Source: Cheilinus undulatus (taxonomy: Eukaryota; Chordata; Actinopteri; Labriformes; Labridae). Taken from it: a stretch of 64,000 nucleotides of DNA. The notes under the pieces are model-generated. The model saw nothing but the letters and a program-made list of their open reading frames with translations. It made no database searches and had not been told where the DNA came from. A program made the translations under genes and the position numbers. The number at the start of each line of letters is the position of its first letter. The stretch's first letter is position 1. Shown here piece by piece: positions 46,938-59,578 of this stretch. The DNA lies in NCBI RefSeq assembly GCF_018320785.1, contig NC_054886.1, forward strand, positions 27,663,732 through 27,727,731. Direction: 5' to 3'.

Positions 46938-48076
46938 AAAACAAAAAGTAGGGCCATTTGTGTTTGGTAGATTATTTCTTTGTTGTAACAATGCTTCTTG
47001 GTAAGAAATCTTATACAGTTGGAAAGCCTGTTTATTACCCTTTTAAATGGTGCCACATTTGTAAGGATCATGCATTTGTGGGATGAGCAGCAGAGCTGAG
47101 TATGTGGGTTGCACCCATGAAAAATGTGCCAAGTCTTCTCTGCCAATGCCAACCAGCTGATTCTGCTATTGACTCTTGTTTTGAGCTTCTGGTGGCCCCA
47201 GGCACTGCCAATCAGGCATGGGCCCTGCTACAGTGGTCAGTAGATGTCTGCTTCAAGAATCGGCATGCCACGTTTGACTGATCTGGATAGAGCCCGTCGG
47301 TTGGGCAACTTCAAGCTGGTGTTCCGCAAAACCAAGTTGCGGCATTGTTAGGAGTGAACCCTAGTACCATCGCCAAACTGAAGGCCAAGTTCCATATAAC
47401 AGGGAATGTCAGAGACAGGCCGCAAAGCGGGCCTCCCAAGAAGACGACACCCCCAGAATACCATTTCCTCACCCCATCAGCAAGAACTCTATCCTCCAAG
47501 ATGACAACACTCGCCCCCACAGAACGGGGTTTATCAGAGACTTAACCCCATTGAACACTTGTGGGGTCAGCTTGGGCGTGCTGTTCGTGCCAGAGTGACC
47601 AACACAACCACGGTGGCTGACTTGCGATAAATGCTGGTTGAAGAATGGGATGCCATCCCACAGCAGTGTGTGACCAGGCTGGTGACCAGCATGAGGAGGA
47701 GGAGCCAGGTTGTTGTGGCTGTGTATGGTTCTTCCACACGCTACTGAGGCTCCTGTTTGTTAAATTAATAAATTGTTAAATTGCCGATATGTCTTGTTTC
47801 TTCAAACTTCAATCATCCAATCCACCAAACACCAAACAAGAGTCAATGGCAGAATCAGCTGGTTGGCATCAGCAGAGAAGATTTGGCACATTTTTCATGG
47901 GCGCAACCCACATACTCAGCTCTGCTGCTCATCCCACAAATGCATGATCCTTACAAATGTGGCACCATTTGAAAGGGTAATAAACAGGCTTTCCAACTGT
48001 ATAAGATGTATTACTAAGAAGCATTGTTACAACAAAGAAATAATGTACCAAACACAAATTGCCTTACTTTTTGTTT
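46938..48076. mobile_element. Tc/mariner-type element with 244 bp inverted arms
   Basis: The left arm 46938-47181 and right arm 47834-48076 are inverted copies with few differences. The core (47182-47833) encodes a helix-turn-helix piece (LGVNPSTIAKLKAKFHITG) and the end of a transposase (phrase aaccccattgaacacttgtgg), with the middle of the transposase deleted. Confidence 0.85.
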
Positions 48077-49036
48077 AATGTTCATTAAGAAGAAGACTTC
48101 ATTGTTTACCTACTCAAATGTCTTGGGTATTGAAAAACAAATTTTCTGTCATGCAAGATATGCCTCAATCAAGGTGCTGTATAACACTCTAAGGAGCTAT
48201 CATACTGCTGGTTCTCAGTAACTAAGGAGGACCTGAGAGAATAACTGGGTGTGGATATCAGTGAGAACATGTGGGAGGATATTTGGAACAACACACAAAA
48301 AAATTACAATTTGTAATTGAACCAGAGCATTACAACTCCAATTACTTCATAGAGTTCAGTGATCACCTCACCACCTAAGTTCAATCCCCAACACTCCTCT
48401 CTGTGCCCTAAATGCAAAATAAGCAATCTTACTCATTGTCTTTGGTTTTGCTCTAAATTGCAGACATATTGGGAGGCTGTTCTGTTTGAAATGCAAAAAA
48501 ATACTTGGAACTAAACTCCAGCTTGACGGTTTCACTTCTCCTTGGTCTTCCAAATGTCAGTGTCACTAATGTGAATCACAGATAATTGTTTAATGTGCTA
48601 GCATTTTGTGCAAGGAAAAATTTATTACTTCATTGGATTTCCTCAAGAGTCCCCACACTCTCTGGTTGGAGTAAGATAATAATAAAATATATACCACATG
48701 ATCTCCTGACCTGTCTCAAACATGCTAAAATGGTTGACTTCCTTAAAATGTGGAGACCATTTCTGGAATATATAATTGTGAATCTGTCCGGGATCTTCTC
48801 TAGAGGCTTTAAATGAAATATTTCAGTTGTAAGGACCCAACTATGGTGATAACTGTCAAAATGTGCTTGTACTTGCTGTCTCTAGAAGGTGTGAGCTGTG
48901 CCTTTTTGTCCCCCTTTTTCTTTCTCTTTTTGGTGAACGTGCTGAGCTTCATATTGTTATGTTTTAATCATCTCCTGTTTGGTTGTTCTGCTTATTAAGT
49001 GGAAAATGGAAAACTTAATAAACACATTAAAAAGAG
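48077..49036 (+). mobile_element. L1-like LINE ORF2 C-terminal relic, downstream part and tail
   Basis: Includes KMWRPFLEYI near 48750 and a Cys-rich segment around 48400-48480 matching L1 ORF2 C-termini. It ends in an A-rich tail before a (GA)n run at 49037-49052. Confidence 0.75.
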
Positions 49037-49500
49037 AGAGAGAGAGAGAGAAATCAGGCCCAAAATAAAAAAATGGACCCCACTCAAAAACTTTAGTTTC
49101 AGCTGCATACGCCCACAAACCAACAACAATGCACAGACAATGGCCTGGCTGCAGCATGCAATCGTCCCTTGGCTCTCATACACGATATGTCATGGCTAGT
49201 CTGAACTTTTAACTCCCTCTGCTGATCCCCATTATGTTCTCTCACCGCGGGACACAAACCGACTTGACACACTCACACACGTGCACATGGATAAGCTGCA
49301 GGGCTGGGTGGACAGCTGTGGCGTCTGGGGGGGGAACACACTCACACAAAGGCACACATCTGGATAAACGCTTGTTGTGTTGTCAGGAGGTTTGCTGCCA
49401 GAAAGAGAGGGAGGAGATGGAAAGAGAAGAAGTGCTATGACACATGTTTATAGGACGAGAGTTTCATCATGCTATGATGGAAATAAATGGCAGGAGTACT
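49037..49500. other. (GA)n microsatellite and unassigned sequence
   Basis: A GA run is followed by CA-rich stretches (49265-49290). No gene. Confidence 0.5.
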
Positions 49501-51690
49501 TAAAATTCTTCTGTGCTGTAGTGGAGGGTAACCCCATCTAAAGCATGTAAACACACTTTATATTTAGATGTACTAAGTAACAGCTGCTTGGGAGTGATGA
49601 GAGTATATTCCAAGCTCTCCCTGCTGACTGACTCAAGTATAGATCACAGAAATCTCTACCTCAATGTTAGCAGACATGAGCAAAATTATTAAGCTGAAAT
49701 TCACATTAAATACATTTTGTCAAACAGATTCTGTCTTTATTATGTGGGTTCAGGCCATGTGTTCTTTAGTCTAACATGTTTCGTCTTACTCAGCATTGTA
49801 AAGTAACTTGTTAAATCTACTCAAATACTGTAACTGAGTAGAACTTTTGGGAACTCAAATTTAACAATGCGGTCTGCTTTGCCCCCCACATTAAGGTTAA
49901 TGTTCATTTTTCTTTATTATTTAAATACTTACAGCATAATAGTGCCATTTTATGTTAGTATGGAGCATTTTTTTCAGCTCTCACTAAGTTTTACCTGTAC
50001 TTCCTGTCCAAACCGGAAGTAGCGGGATTCGTGGTCCGTGGCTACAACACTGTCCAGCTTAAATTCTTTCTTTCCTGCTTGTTAAAGCGCTGTCTGTACG
50101 TATCTACAACATTCAAAATATGTATGTCGACTTGCCTGCTATGTGGTGTACATTTCTTTTAAGTTTATTTGATGCTAGTTATAGCGGCATGCAGCAAACA
50201 GATAAGCTTATGCTAACAAGCTAATATGCTAGCGCCACGTAGCTAATAGGCTCATGCTATGTTGTTTTATATTGAGATGTAAGGCAGTAACTGAAACACA
50301 CATAGGTGGTGCTATAGTGCCGTTTGTTGTTCTCCTGAGCCAAGCAATTGCAGCTGTTGGTCCTTTCCAGGACACCGTAGTTTGTAAACGTTAGGCAGGG
50401 GGCGCCATGTTGCACTTAATCCTCTGTTTCACTGTTGTCGAACGTAAGCAGTGCTCTGGTCAGCCTACATTTTCACTAAATATGGAGGTTAAACAGCATT
50501 TAAACAGTTAATCTCTTTGAAATACGTTTTTGTGAAGTGTAAAGCATTGTTTAGTCTAATTTTAAGGTCTCTATTTCGAGGATTATATCCTAAATGACCT
50601 TTCATAGTTTGTGCTAATTTCCGTGCTATGGGCGTGACGTAGGACATGCTAGTATGTTCTATTTGTTACACGCGTACACGCCTTATTCAGTGTTAGTGTT
50701 AGATATTTGTGATGCTGTGTTTGTATTGTTTAAAATTGGATTATATGAGTAAACTTCATGAGAAGTCATCAGTCTTGTTGTGGAGTTCTTTGCGGACTGT
50801 TTTGCTGGTTGGATAGCTAGCATTGGGAGTTAACGAGGCCTACATTCAGTCGTTGAACTCTGCATATCGGTGATGATTTGCTTCAGACCAACACAAAAAT
50901 CTGTTCTGCTATGGTCTGTGCCAAACTGGGGGATTTTTGATGTTTATCAGCAAGTTAAAGGTGTGCTTCAGTTAGCAGATCGGACAGGACCCAGTAACAG
51001 ACTGGGAAAAAAAGGATTTGACGACAGACCGGACCTTTTTCTTTTGTTTTGTTTTGTTTTTTTTCAAACACTGGTCCACTTGTTAACATAAAAGCTTGAA
51101 CAAAAACTTAAAAGAGAAAAACAAGAAAAAGTCATTTTCTTTATTTACTGTTTTTGGAATATGTGAGCTGCCAGGGCCGGGGACAGGTATTTTTTCTGTG
51201 CCCCCCCCCCAAAATTTCTAAACAGTAGTTGGAAAAAGGCTTGTTTCTTGCTTTTGGATTTTTTAATTTTAAATTAAAACTCAGTTGGCCTTAAAATACT
51301 CAGATCATCGGGTCACCTGATGAATACAGGTCTTCATTTTTCTCTCTACTTGTGTCTCCATTTGGGTCTCACTCCTGCTCTAAGGGATCTCTGGCTTTAG
51401 CTGCTAAACTCCCTTTGTGGACCAGCTTGCTGCTAACTTGGGTGTCTGTTGATGGTGGTTGTATGATATTGTGTAAGTGAGCCAAAATCAACGTAACAGA
51501 GAGATTAAATGAAAACATTAAGGTTGTAGCCCTATATGATCACACGCTGTTATTAAATGTTGATAATGGCAGGTGTGGGCACTTTCCATTGTAAGGTAAG
51601 GTTGTCAAAATATACAGTGCTAGGATATCTTCCCATACTATGTGTCTGAAAATGATATAGTCTGTTATTTTAATAATTGATAGTATCAAA
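49501..51690. other. no gene recognised
   Basis: Holds an inverted pair of ETS-like sites (49999-50020), locally GC-richer sequence to about 50,870, and a C run near 51202. No coding exon could be supported. Confidence 0.4.
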
Positions 51691-51699
51691 CAGTACAGT

Positions 51700-52180
51700 A
51701 AGTTATTCCATAAGATGTGCGCAAGAGGAATGAATCCATCAGAAACTGCAGACAAAATCCTGTATTATTGATGAAGGACTTGAACTCCCTCTGGAAGGAA
51801 CATGTGGTCTGGAAAGCCAAGGAAATAATTGACCATCCTGGCCACATTCTTTCATTTGACTTTTCTCTAATGTCCTCTGGAAGGTGCTATCATATTCCCC
51901 AAGAAAAACAAACAGATACTCAAACTCATTTATCCCTTCAGCTATCAAAATACTGCAGCAAAAAGCTGTAGCCGACTTGTGGTTGGTGCTAAATTTAAGA
52001 CTCATTCATGTCTTATTACTTTAAATGCATTCCTGGCATTGTATTTATAGTGCTCCCATGTTTCCTGCTAGTCTGTTGTCACAGTTTCCCTAACTTTGTT
52101 CCCCCTATTGTTTTAATTTCTTTCAAAAAGGCGTAGTAGACTGTGAAACTGAATTGCCCTTCTGGGACAAATAAAGTCAT
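51700..52180 (+). mobile_element. LINE 3' end (L2/CR1/jockey-like)
   Basis: The frame at 51717-51971 reads IIDHPGHILSFDFSLMSSGR, a motif from the region after the reverse transcriptase. The 3' end has the typical gaattgcccttctgggacaa and aataaagt tail near 52150. Confidence 0.75.
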
Positions 52181-52249
52181 CTGAATGTGAAAACCTTCCA
52201 GTGAGTTCTAAACTGATTCAGAGGTCTCCCTACAGTTGAATGTGCCTGG

Positions 52250-52592
52250 AAGACTTCCATGGGGAGGTCCAGGGTTAGGGTTAGGGCTAGGGTTGGAGGC
52301 ATCCTGATCAGATACCCAAACCACCTCAGCCTGCTCCAGTGGTTCATTGAGCTTCATCCTCACCTTGAGCAACTTACTTGCAACTGCAACTGCAACTTCA
52401 ATCTTTCAGTCACTACCCAAAGCTCACAACCAGAGGTGAGGAATGGAATGAAGATTGACTAGCAAATTGAAAGCTCTGTCCACTTTCTCAGCTCCCTCTT
52501 CTGCAATACTGCTCATCAATCTCATTGTTCAATCCACCCTCACTTGTGACAAGAACCCAAGGTGCTTGTACTCCTTCTCTTGTGGCAGAGCC
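52250..52592 (-). mobile_element. LINE relic, part 1 (split by Harbinger element)
   Basis: Diverged copy of the LINE at 10062-10735 in the same orientation (gaggcatcctgatcagatac and onward). Contains a short telomere-like insert at 52269-52292. Confidence 0.75.
52269..52292 (+). repeat. short interstitial telomere-like repeat
   Basis: About three and a half TTAGGG units with one variant (ctaggg) inside the LINE copy. Confidence 0.8.
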
Positions 52593-52595
52593 TTA

Positions 52596-53151
52596 AGCCT
52601 GATTCATGCTTCTGCGTCGCGTTGACGCTGTAGGTACGCCGTCGATGTGATGCCGTCGTTGACCATTCGAAGTTCTGCTTCGAGGGAACGCGTTGCTCTG
52701 CAATTCACCGCCATGCCACTAGGGGGTGTAGCTGTGTGTGTGGTTTCAGAGGGGTCACATCCAAAGCCTTGTTTATCTTCCAGTCATAGTAAACAATGGC
52801 GACCGAGGTGGAGCGGGTGTGCTTGGAGTTGGAGCTCATCGATATCAACAAACAAATTCTCTTGTTGCAAATGTTGAGGCACAGGCGACAGGGAAGACGT
52901 TTTCAGAGATGGTCTGTACGACCACTAAACGAGTCGAGGCTGAGAACGGGTGAATTTACCACACTGGTTCGCCCACTGAGGGACATGACATTTTGAGCAG
53001 ACCAATCACAGCCCTTGCGGTCTGCGTTGCTGCAACGCGTAGTTAGGATTTTTTGGAGGTGCGCGTCAGGCTACGGCGTAGGGGTCCATGTCGATGCAGA
53101 GGGCTACACGTAGCTAAGGTGTCAACGTGACACAGAAGCATAAATCAGGCT
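52596..53151 (+). mobile_element. PIF/Harbinger element with TTA target duplication
   Basis: Ends agcctgattcatgcttctg and cagaagcataaatcaggct, flanked by tta at 52593-52595 and 53152-53154. The interior keeps a transposase N-terminal remnant (RRFQRWSVRPLNESR and TLVRPLRDM, 52796-52996) like HARBI1-type proteins. The catalytic domain is absent. Confidence 0.88.
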
Positions 53152-53310
53152 TTACCCCCCACCTGGAGGGAGCAGTCCACCATTTTCCAGCACAGAATCA
53201 TGGCCGCAGACTTGAAGAACCATTTTGCTGCAAACTGCCCTAACACCTGTTGGAGATCCCAGTCTAATATGGCAAACAAGACTACATCATCTGCAAAAAG
53301 CAAATTCTCT
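53152..53310 (-). mobile_element. LINE relic, part 2
   Basis: Resumes the LINE sequence after the Harbinger insertion (cacctggagggagcagtcca). Confidence 0.7.
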
Positions 53311-53724
53311 ACTCATCTCTGAAAGTCCAGTTCCCTTCAGCTACTTCTTGCACACACTCGAGATTGTCTTTTCTGATTGCATGTCAGTGATTGGAAAAGA
53401 CTGCGTGTCTCACAGAGGCACAGATACACTTTCCCATCAGATAGAAATTTTATTGGACCCAATAGCCTGCTCAGATATTGTCATGTTGGATTATATTGAT
53501 CCTTGAATACTGGATCTCTGAAGGTTTGCATTTCCTCAAAGAGTACTATAAATGGTGTAATTTCAGAGCAGCACAGGGTTTAGGAATGTGACCTGTAGCT
53601 ACAGAATGTCTGAATCATGCAGTATGATTGTCTGGGAAAGGTGCATCCTACATCTGTGGGTCATAGGAACTTGTATGGAAACCAAACTGCCCTATAGTAA
53701 TGAAAAACCCACAATCATCCATAG

Positions 53725-53975
53725 CAGGGATGTCCAGACTTAAATCACTGAGGGCTACATGCACAAAAATACAAGAATGATTGGGCCTTTTGATATACCT
53801 CAACTTTAGTGTTTTTAGTGGGAAACCAATCCAATTTAATTAATAGATTTGCTTTGTAATTGAATATTTGCATCACAGATCTCCAGTCAGTCCCATTTCA
53901 GAGCAGGTCTTGCAATGTTCTTTGTACAGCAGACCTTGAGACAGGTCAGACAGCAGAGCATAAAAGCCAACCAAT
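53725..53975 (+). mobile_element. hAT-like left end fragment
   Basis: Begins cagggatgtccagacttaaa, a hAT-type start. No matching right end was recognised nearby. Confidence 0.45.
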
Positions 53976-53979
53976 AGGT

Positions 53980-54245
53980 CAGGCCAGGTATGGGAGCATT
54001 TCCTGTGCTGTTCTGGCTGCCTGATGGCCATCGTCCAGGTCTACGCCAGGCCCATGCCCCAACTCTTCAGGTACCCTCTCAGTTGAGCCCTTTATGAAGG
54101 ACATGGTCCAACCCACCAGGTCTGGGCCACCCAGTAAGTGGTGAGCTGGGTCAGGCCAGGGAAAGTGCTCAAGATGCCTATAGAGGCGCAGCTGACCCTT
54201 CACATCACCGCGCTCCTGAGCGTGTCAAAATTAGGCACGGTCTTG
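53980..54245 (+). repeat. GC-rich dispersed repeat (copy B)
   Basis: Shares ordered blocks with 36586-36800 in the same orientation. Confidence 0.55.
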
Positions 54246-54359
54246 CCATGATACCAAAAAAAACACAGAAGAAGAATTCCCACAAAGGAGTTCGTTGATG
54301 CCTCAGGTCATTGGTCAGCATTCAAGCCTCACGGGAGTATTGTAAGACCAGGAAGCTAA

Positions 54360-55010
54360 AAATAGCTAAAGTGGGTTAATAATGGCAAAATAGCGGGAAA
54401 GGTGGTGAAATTAGATTTTAAAAGTAGCAGAAATGGGTTAGACGTGCCAAAAATTACATAAAAGTGGCGAAAAATATCCAAATAAATGGCAAAAATGGGT
54501 TGAAGTGACAAAAATGGGTATATTAAGTGATGAAAGGGGATTTAAAAAATGGCTAAAATGGCATTAAAGGTGGAAATTTGGTGAAATGGGATGAAAATTG
54601 ATATAAACTGGCTAAAAAGGGTTAGCTGAGGCAGAAATAGTCAGAAATGGGTTAAACTGGCAAAAATGGGCTTATCAAATAGTGAAATGTGGTGTAAAAC
54701 GTGGTAACAGGTTAATAGTGGCAATAATGCATCAACAGTGCCAACAATAGGCAGAGAGTGGCAAGATTTGGTTTAGACCTGGCAAAAACAGGCAGAAAAA
54801 AGTGGTGGAAAGGGTTTAAAATTGACAAACTGGGTTTTTAGTGGCACAAATGTGTTAAAATTGGTGGGAAAAAGTGATACAAACGTGTTAAAATCAGTGT
54901 AATTCAAAAAATGTTCTTAGTTTTTTAAGGCATCTGGAGACCCCCTCTTAGTGTCTCGCGACCCCCAATGGGGTTCCCAACCCCAATGTTGAGAACCTCT
55001 GATCTAGACT
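54360..55010 (+). repeat. degenerate gtggcaaaa array ending in a hAT-like terminus
   Basis: Units as at 1790-2490. The right edge carries aatggggttcccaacccc and gttgagaacctctg, a hAT-type end. The left end was not found. Confidence 0.7.
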
Positions 55011-55014
55011 ATGA

Positions 55015-57610
55015 ATGTCAAAACTATGAAGAGGAATACAGTCAAGAACAAGGTTTATAAATCTTTTTTCTTTGAATTTGTTGCAGGCTAATTTAACTAC
55101 TTGGCCCATTCAAGTTTGTGTTTACTAAGGGTTCTGCCCTTCCCAAACGCAATCTTTTGGCTGTTGCTACACGGCTATAAAAACATGTACCATGCCTTGG
55201 ATATGTCTTACAGCCCAGCTGACATGTCAGGTGATTTAGAATAACTCTTCACTAGAGACGCCCCATTTTTGAAAATTCAGGATCAGAATTGGGTTTTGTT
55301 GCCAAGTACATTTTCACATACAAGGAATTTGACTTGGTGTTTGTTGGAAAATAAATACCACAGAAGAAGAATAAAAATATTAAGTTCATGAACAGAATTT
55401 TACCCGTTACAAAAGTACGTACAAAGGTGCAAAAGGAGAAACTGTGCAGATGTGCAGATGTGCAGATGTACTGGTGAATAGCATTGGAGCCAAGGAGGCA
55501 TGAAAACTATTTGTTCTATGCCAATGCAGATACTTTTTCCGTCGTATTTTTTTTTTGGTATGCCAACATTTTCTAACATGTTTGAAATCTGATCAAAGGT
55601 ATAGCAACATCCGACTTCTTTTTAAGAAGTCAAAAAGAAGTTTGACAAAGCATGACGTGATGGCGAAACAGCCTGCAGATGACCATTAGTGTTCAAGCTA
55701 GTACTGAAAGGGATTAAAAAATGAATAAAAAGAAGTTAAATGTTGGATGTGTGGATTTGATCTTTACAGTCTCTAAAAAGTCACCCAAATTCCAGGCTTG
55801 CTAGAAAAGCTTATGTAAGGGGAACAGCTAAGAAGGCATGGACAGCCACGACGGAATGGTGCAACGGCTAGCTTCAAGAGGGAAAACAGTGAGACGCTCA
55901 ATTTACGATTTAAACGATATTTAGCTTTTAATTTCTGTCACTTTGTGTCGTGCATGATAACGTCAGTCTGAGAGGGTTAAACCAATGAACTGGGGCATCC
56001 CTACTCTTCGCATAAGATTGTCAAATTGGATGTGTTAGAAAAAAGTCACCTCCATGTAGCTTGTTCCATTAGTTAATTGTCCTGTAGAGACCAAAACAAC
56101 TCCTGAGCCAGGCTGTAATCTTGTTTTGTTCCTTCTTTAAATCTCACATTTTAACATTGGTGTAAATGGGACCTCTGGGGCTTTGAAACCAGCCCCAAGT
56201 GGACATTTAAGGAACTGCAGTTGGCTCCAGTGAACAGCACTCAATGTTGCTGCACGAGTATAACATTCTTCCCAAGCACACATTGGTTCCACCCTGGCAT
56301 CTGAGAACTGATCAGGGTTTTAGCGTCCCTTACTCAGTATTCATAAAAATATAACATAAAGGTTTAATGTCACCGAGTCTATTTTTACACCACAAACATC
56401 ACTGCTTTAGGACCAACTGCTTTTTAGGCCTGATTTATAGTATAGTTCTATTTATAGTTTTACAGCCCATTGAGGTTTGATTGGCCATGATTCAAGCTCT
56501 CCTTCCTCCGGTACGGAATAAAGAGTTCTCACTGTGGGGCATTCACAGACTGGTCTTGATCTGTTTGTGCAGATGGAGAGGAATAAAACGAAGGTTGCTA
56601 TTTACACCAGCAACTCCAAAAGTGGATGCCATGTGGACAGATCATGGGTTCCACAAGATTAAGCACATAATTGTTCAATTGTTACGCATCCTCAACTAGT
56701 TTGAGTCCAAATAACAGTCGAGACAATAAAATCTGATACCAAAACCTCGATTTTAAGGTGATTTAAGACAGGATGCAAGCCTCAGAAGGAGACAATAGAA
56801 TACAGATCCTGCGTAAATCTCAGATTAAATGTGTGGGCTTGTGTTTGAATGTTTCCAGGAATATCAGAAATCTGTGTGATGGTTTGGGAAATTGAAGTTC
56901 ATATATTTAATCATGGTTTCACTGGCTTCACAACGATCAGCTGGAGAGGTGTTGAGCAAATATTTGCTCTCTAACAGCCCAAAGCTGTAAAACACACCAC
57001 AAGGCAAACACACAGACACTGAGGGCAGACGCTCAGAGAATATTCAAACATCCAGTTAAGAGGGGTATTTAACACAAGTATTTATGTTATCATGAGAGAT
57101 AAGCCACCAATTTGTTTCCTATGCGTCGTTGGCTGCCTGTTTGAAAACCAGTGAACTGTTAAAATAAAGTATCACAAAGACAAAGTACAGATCTCGGAAA
57201 GGGGTATAAAGTTGTTGGTTTGCTGCAAACCAAAAGCTACTCAGTTGATTACATAGATCACTAAGAAAAATACAACATGGACACGTTATGAGCCAAAGGA
57301 GTTTTGTTCCTTGTCAGTTTTTGTACAGAAAATATATAAAAGAATTTGGTTTAGTGTGATCCTGGACTTAGTGAAGTCTTTGAGTGTATACACTATAAAA
57401 GACACATTACCTTCCTCTAGGCCTGGAGTGGCTAATCTGTAGAGCTTGGAGAATTCCCAGTAGGCTGGGCTGGTTTAAGGACTGCCTGATTTGATTCTGA
57501 TTCATGCTCCTGCATTGAGGCTATGCTGTAGGTCCACGTAGCCTCAATATATATAAAATTGTATGGTGTACAATTGGATTCGTATGCAAAGCTGAGGCAT
57601 AACATGGCTT
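55015..57610. other. no gene recognised
   Basis: Unassigned. A partial copy of the Harbinger end (gattcatgctcctgcattga) lies near 57500. A 72-codon frame at 56481-56699 has no domain. Confidence 0.45.
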
Positions 57611-57614
57611 AGAT

Positions 57615-58540
57615 CAGTGGTTGCCAACCTGGGGTCCTGGGGGAGGGGCCCTGTCTTTTCTGATGTGACAGCTCAGCAACATTTAAAGCCACAGACACAG
57701 AAACAGCTCGTTCCAAACAGGGCTGAAATAGAGGGGTTTTTAGACACACAAAAATCCAATACTGGAGTGTTTTTTAGCAACAGACTTCACTGGCATGTTT
57801 TCAGGACCCCTGAGACCAATAAAAACTTGTCTTAAAAGTTTAAAAATAGGTCCCCTTTAAGATTTAAAAAAAGGGGAGAATCAGTGAATTTATGAGCAAA
57901 ACAATGATAAAATTTGGGGGATTATAAAGTCATTTATTTACAAGAAAGCAAACTCATAATTTTAGAGTTTAAAAAGGCAGAAATTTACTAGAAAACTTTG
58001 AATTTTCCAAGATTTAAAAGTCTTACATTTTCACACCCGAAACCCAAATATATCAAGTTCTTTAAAATATAAATTTAGAACAGTGTAACGTTTAAAAAAA
58101 AAAAACAAACAAACAAACAAAAAAGTACAAGAAACCAAACTGAAAACAATGTTTTAAGTTTTTACTTTATTATCGCAAAAATTCAAAGTTTTGGTTCACT
58201 TACATTTACGACTTTTAAAGTAAAAAATGCCTAGTTTTATTTCCTCTAAATGAATGACTTTTTAAACCTGACAATTAGTTTAAAAAAATCCCTTTTTCTA
58301 GAAAATAAACAGCTCCTTTTTATCGTTTCTGGAGAGGCCCTAATAGACTGCTAATAACGGAGAGTCTATAGAAATATCTTTGTCAGGTAAAAGGGAACAT
58401 GGGTCTATTATGTTGGGATTTTGTCAGTGAAAACATTTTAAATTGATGTTGTTGATTTTTCTAAGCGGGTCCTAGGGGGGCTTAGCTTTTCTTCGATAAG
58501 AGTAAGGGGGGCTCAAAGTAAAAGGGGTTGGGAACCATTG
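57615..58540. mobile_element. hAT-like element, relative of 42922-43686
   Basis: Ends cagtggttgccaacctgg and ggttgggaaccattg. The flanking octamers agree at only 5 of 8 positions, so it is older than the copy at 42922. Interior AT-rich. Confidence 0.75.
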
Positions 58541-58925
58541 GGTCAAATGACTTCCCGCCCTTGCGAAACTGCTGAACATAAGACAACAATGACTCCACTA
58601 ACCACCACAATACACTGCAATCTGATGATCAGTATGAATAATTCCTGCAGGGATGTATTGTCTTGTGCCAGATTCTTACTTTTTTGCCTCTTGCTCAGTT
58701 GATCTCTTAGCTTCCAGATGAGGAACTGAGAGATGGTCTAACTGGCTTCTTTTTAGCTGAACTCTGGTGTGTGAACTTGTGCTGTGTGCTGTATTTACCT
58801 CACAGGAGAATTGCGACCTGCTGCCAAAGTTACACAGTGCTTAAAGCAGGTGGCTTGGGAGCTTTGAGGGAATGGGACAGATGCCCCCCCCCCCCAAAAA
58901 AAAAAGTGGAGAACCTTGCACCATC
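58541..58925. other. no gene recognised
   Basis: Unassigned sequence with C and A runs at 58884-58905. Confidence 0.45.
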
Positions 58926-58929
58926 ATTG

Positions 58930-59266
58930 GTCTTGAAGGACTGGGGCCTTCTTTGAGTTCTCCTTTCTTACCCAATCATAGTACAGTCACCTGTTACCTA
59001 TCAACCTACTCACCTGAGGAATGTTAAGGGGGTTCCCAGGCTTTTCTTGCCCCTGTCCCAACTTTTTTGGAACACATTACAAGCTTAAAATTCAGAATGT
59101 GTGCATATTTCCTCCCCAAAAAATACATTTTAAAAGAGTGAATATTAAATAACTTGTCCCATGTTGCATTTAACTGAATAAAGATTGAAGATGACTGCAG
59201 ATTCCTGTATCCTGCATCCTGCTTTATTCACGGTACACAGTCCCAACTTTTTTGGAATTAGGGTTT
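58930..59266. mobile_element. DNA transposon right end (aaccccaattccaaaaaa family)
   Basis: Carries cccctgtcccaacttttttgg and the terminal cccaacttttttggaattag, the complement of the terminus at 39178. Confidence 0.7.
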
Positions 59267-59272
59267 GTAAAT

Positions 59273-59572
59273 TACGGAGCCCGGGAGGTAACATGAATGT
59301 ATTTGTTTTTTAATACGCGTGCGATTTAGTATCTCGTGCCTGTGTTTTGTTCGTATCTTACACATGCGTTTTAGTATCTTGCATGCACATTTTTATTCGT
59401 ATCTTCTGCGCGCAAAATAGTATATACGTAAAACATGCATGTGAGATACAGAGAAATTGCGCGCATGATATATGAATAAAAGGCATGTGTTTGATACTTA
59501 ATCGCATGTGCATATATAAAAAAAAAAAAAAAAAAAAAAAAAACATGTTCATGTCACCTCCCGGGCTCTGTA
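59273..59572. mobile_element. 300 bp fold-back MITE with 6 bp target duplication
   Basis: 25 bp inverted ends (tacggagcccgggaggtaac and its partner; about 23 of 25 match), flanked by gtaaat at 59267-59272 and 59573-59578. The interior is itself nearly self-complementary, with repeats of gtatctygcatgcaca type and an A run near 59517-59543. It sits at the very end of the transposon fragment at 58930-59266. Confidence 0.85.
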
Positions 59573-59578
59573 GTAAAT

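Noticed and set aside
49037..49052. GA run as a regulatory GAGA element
   Set aside because: It directly follows the A-rich end of a LINE and is more simply a tail microsatellite.
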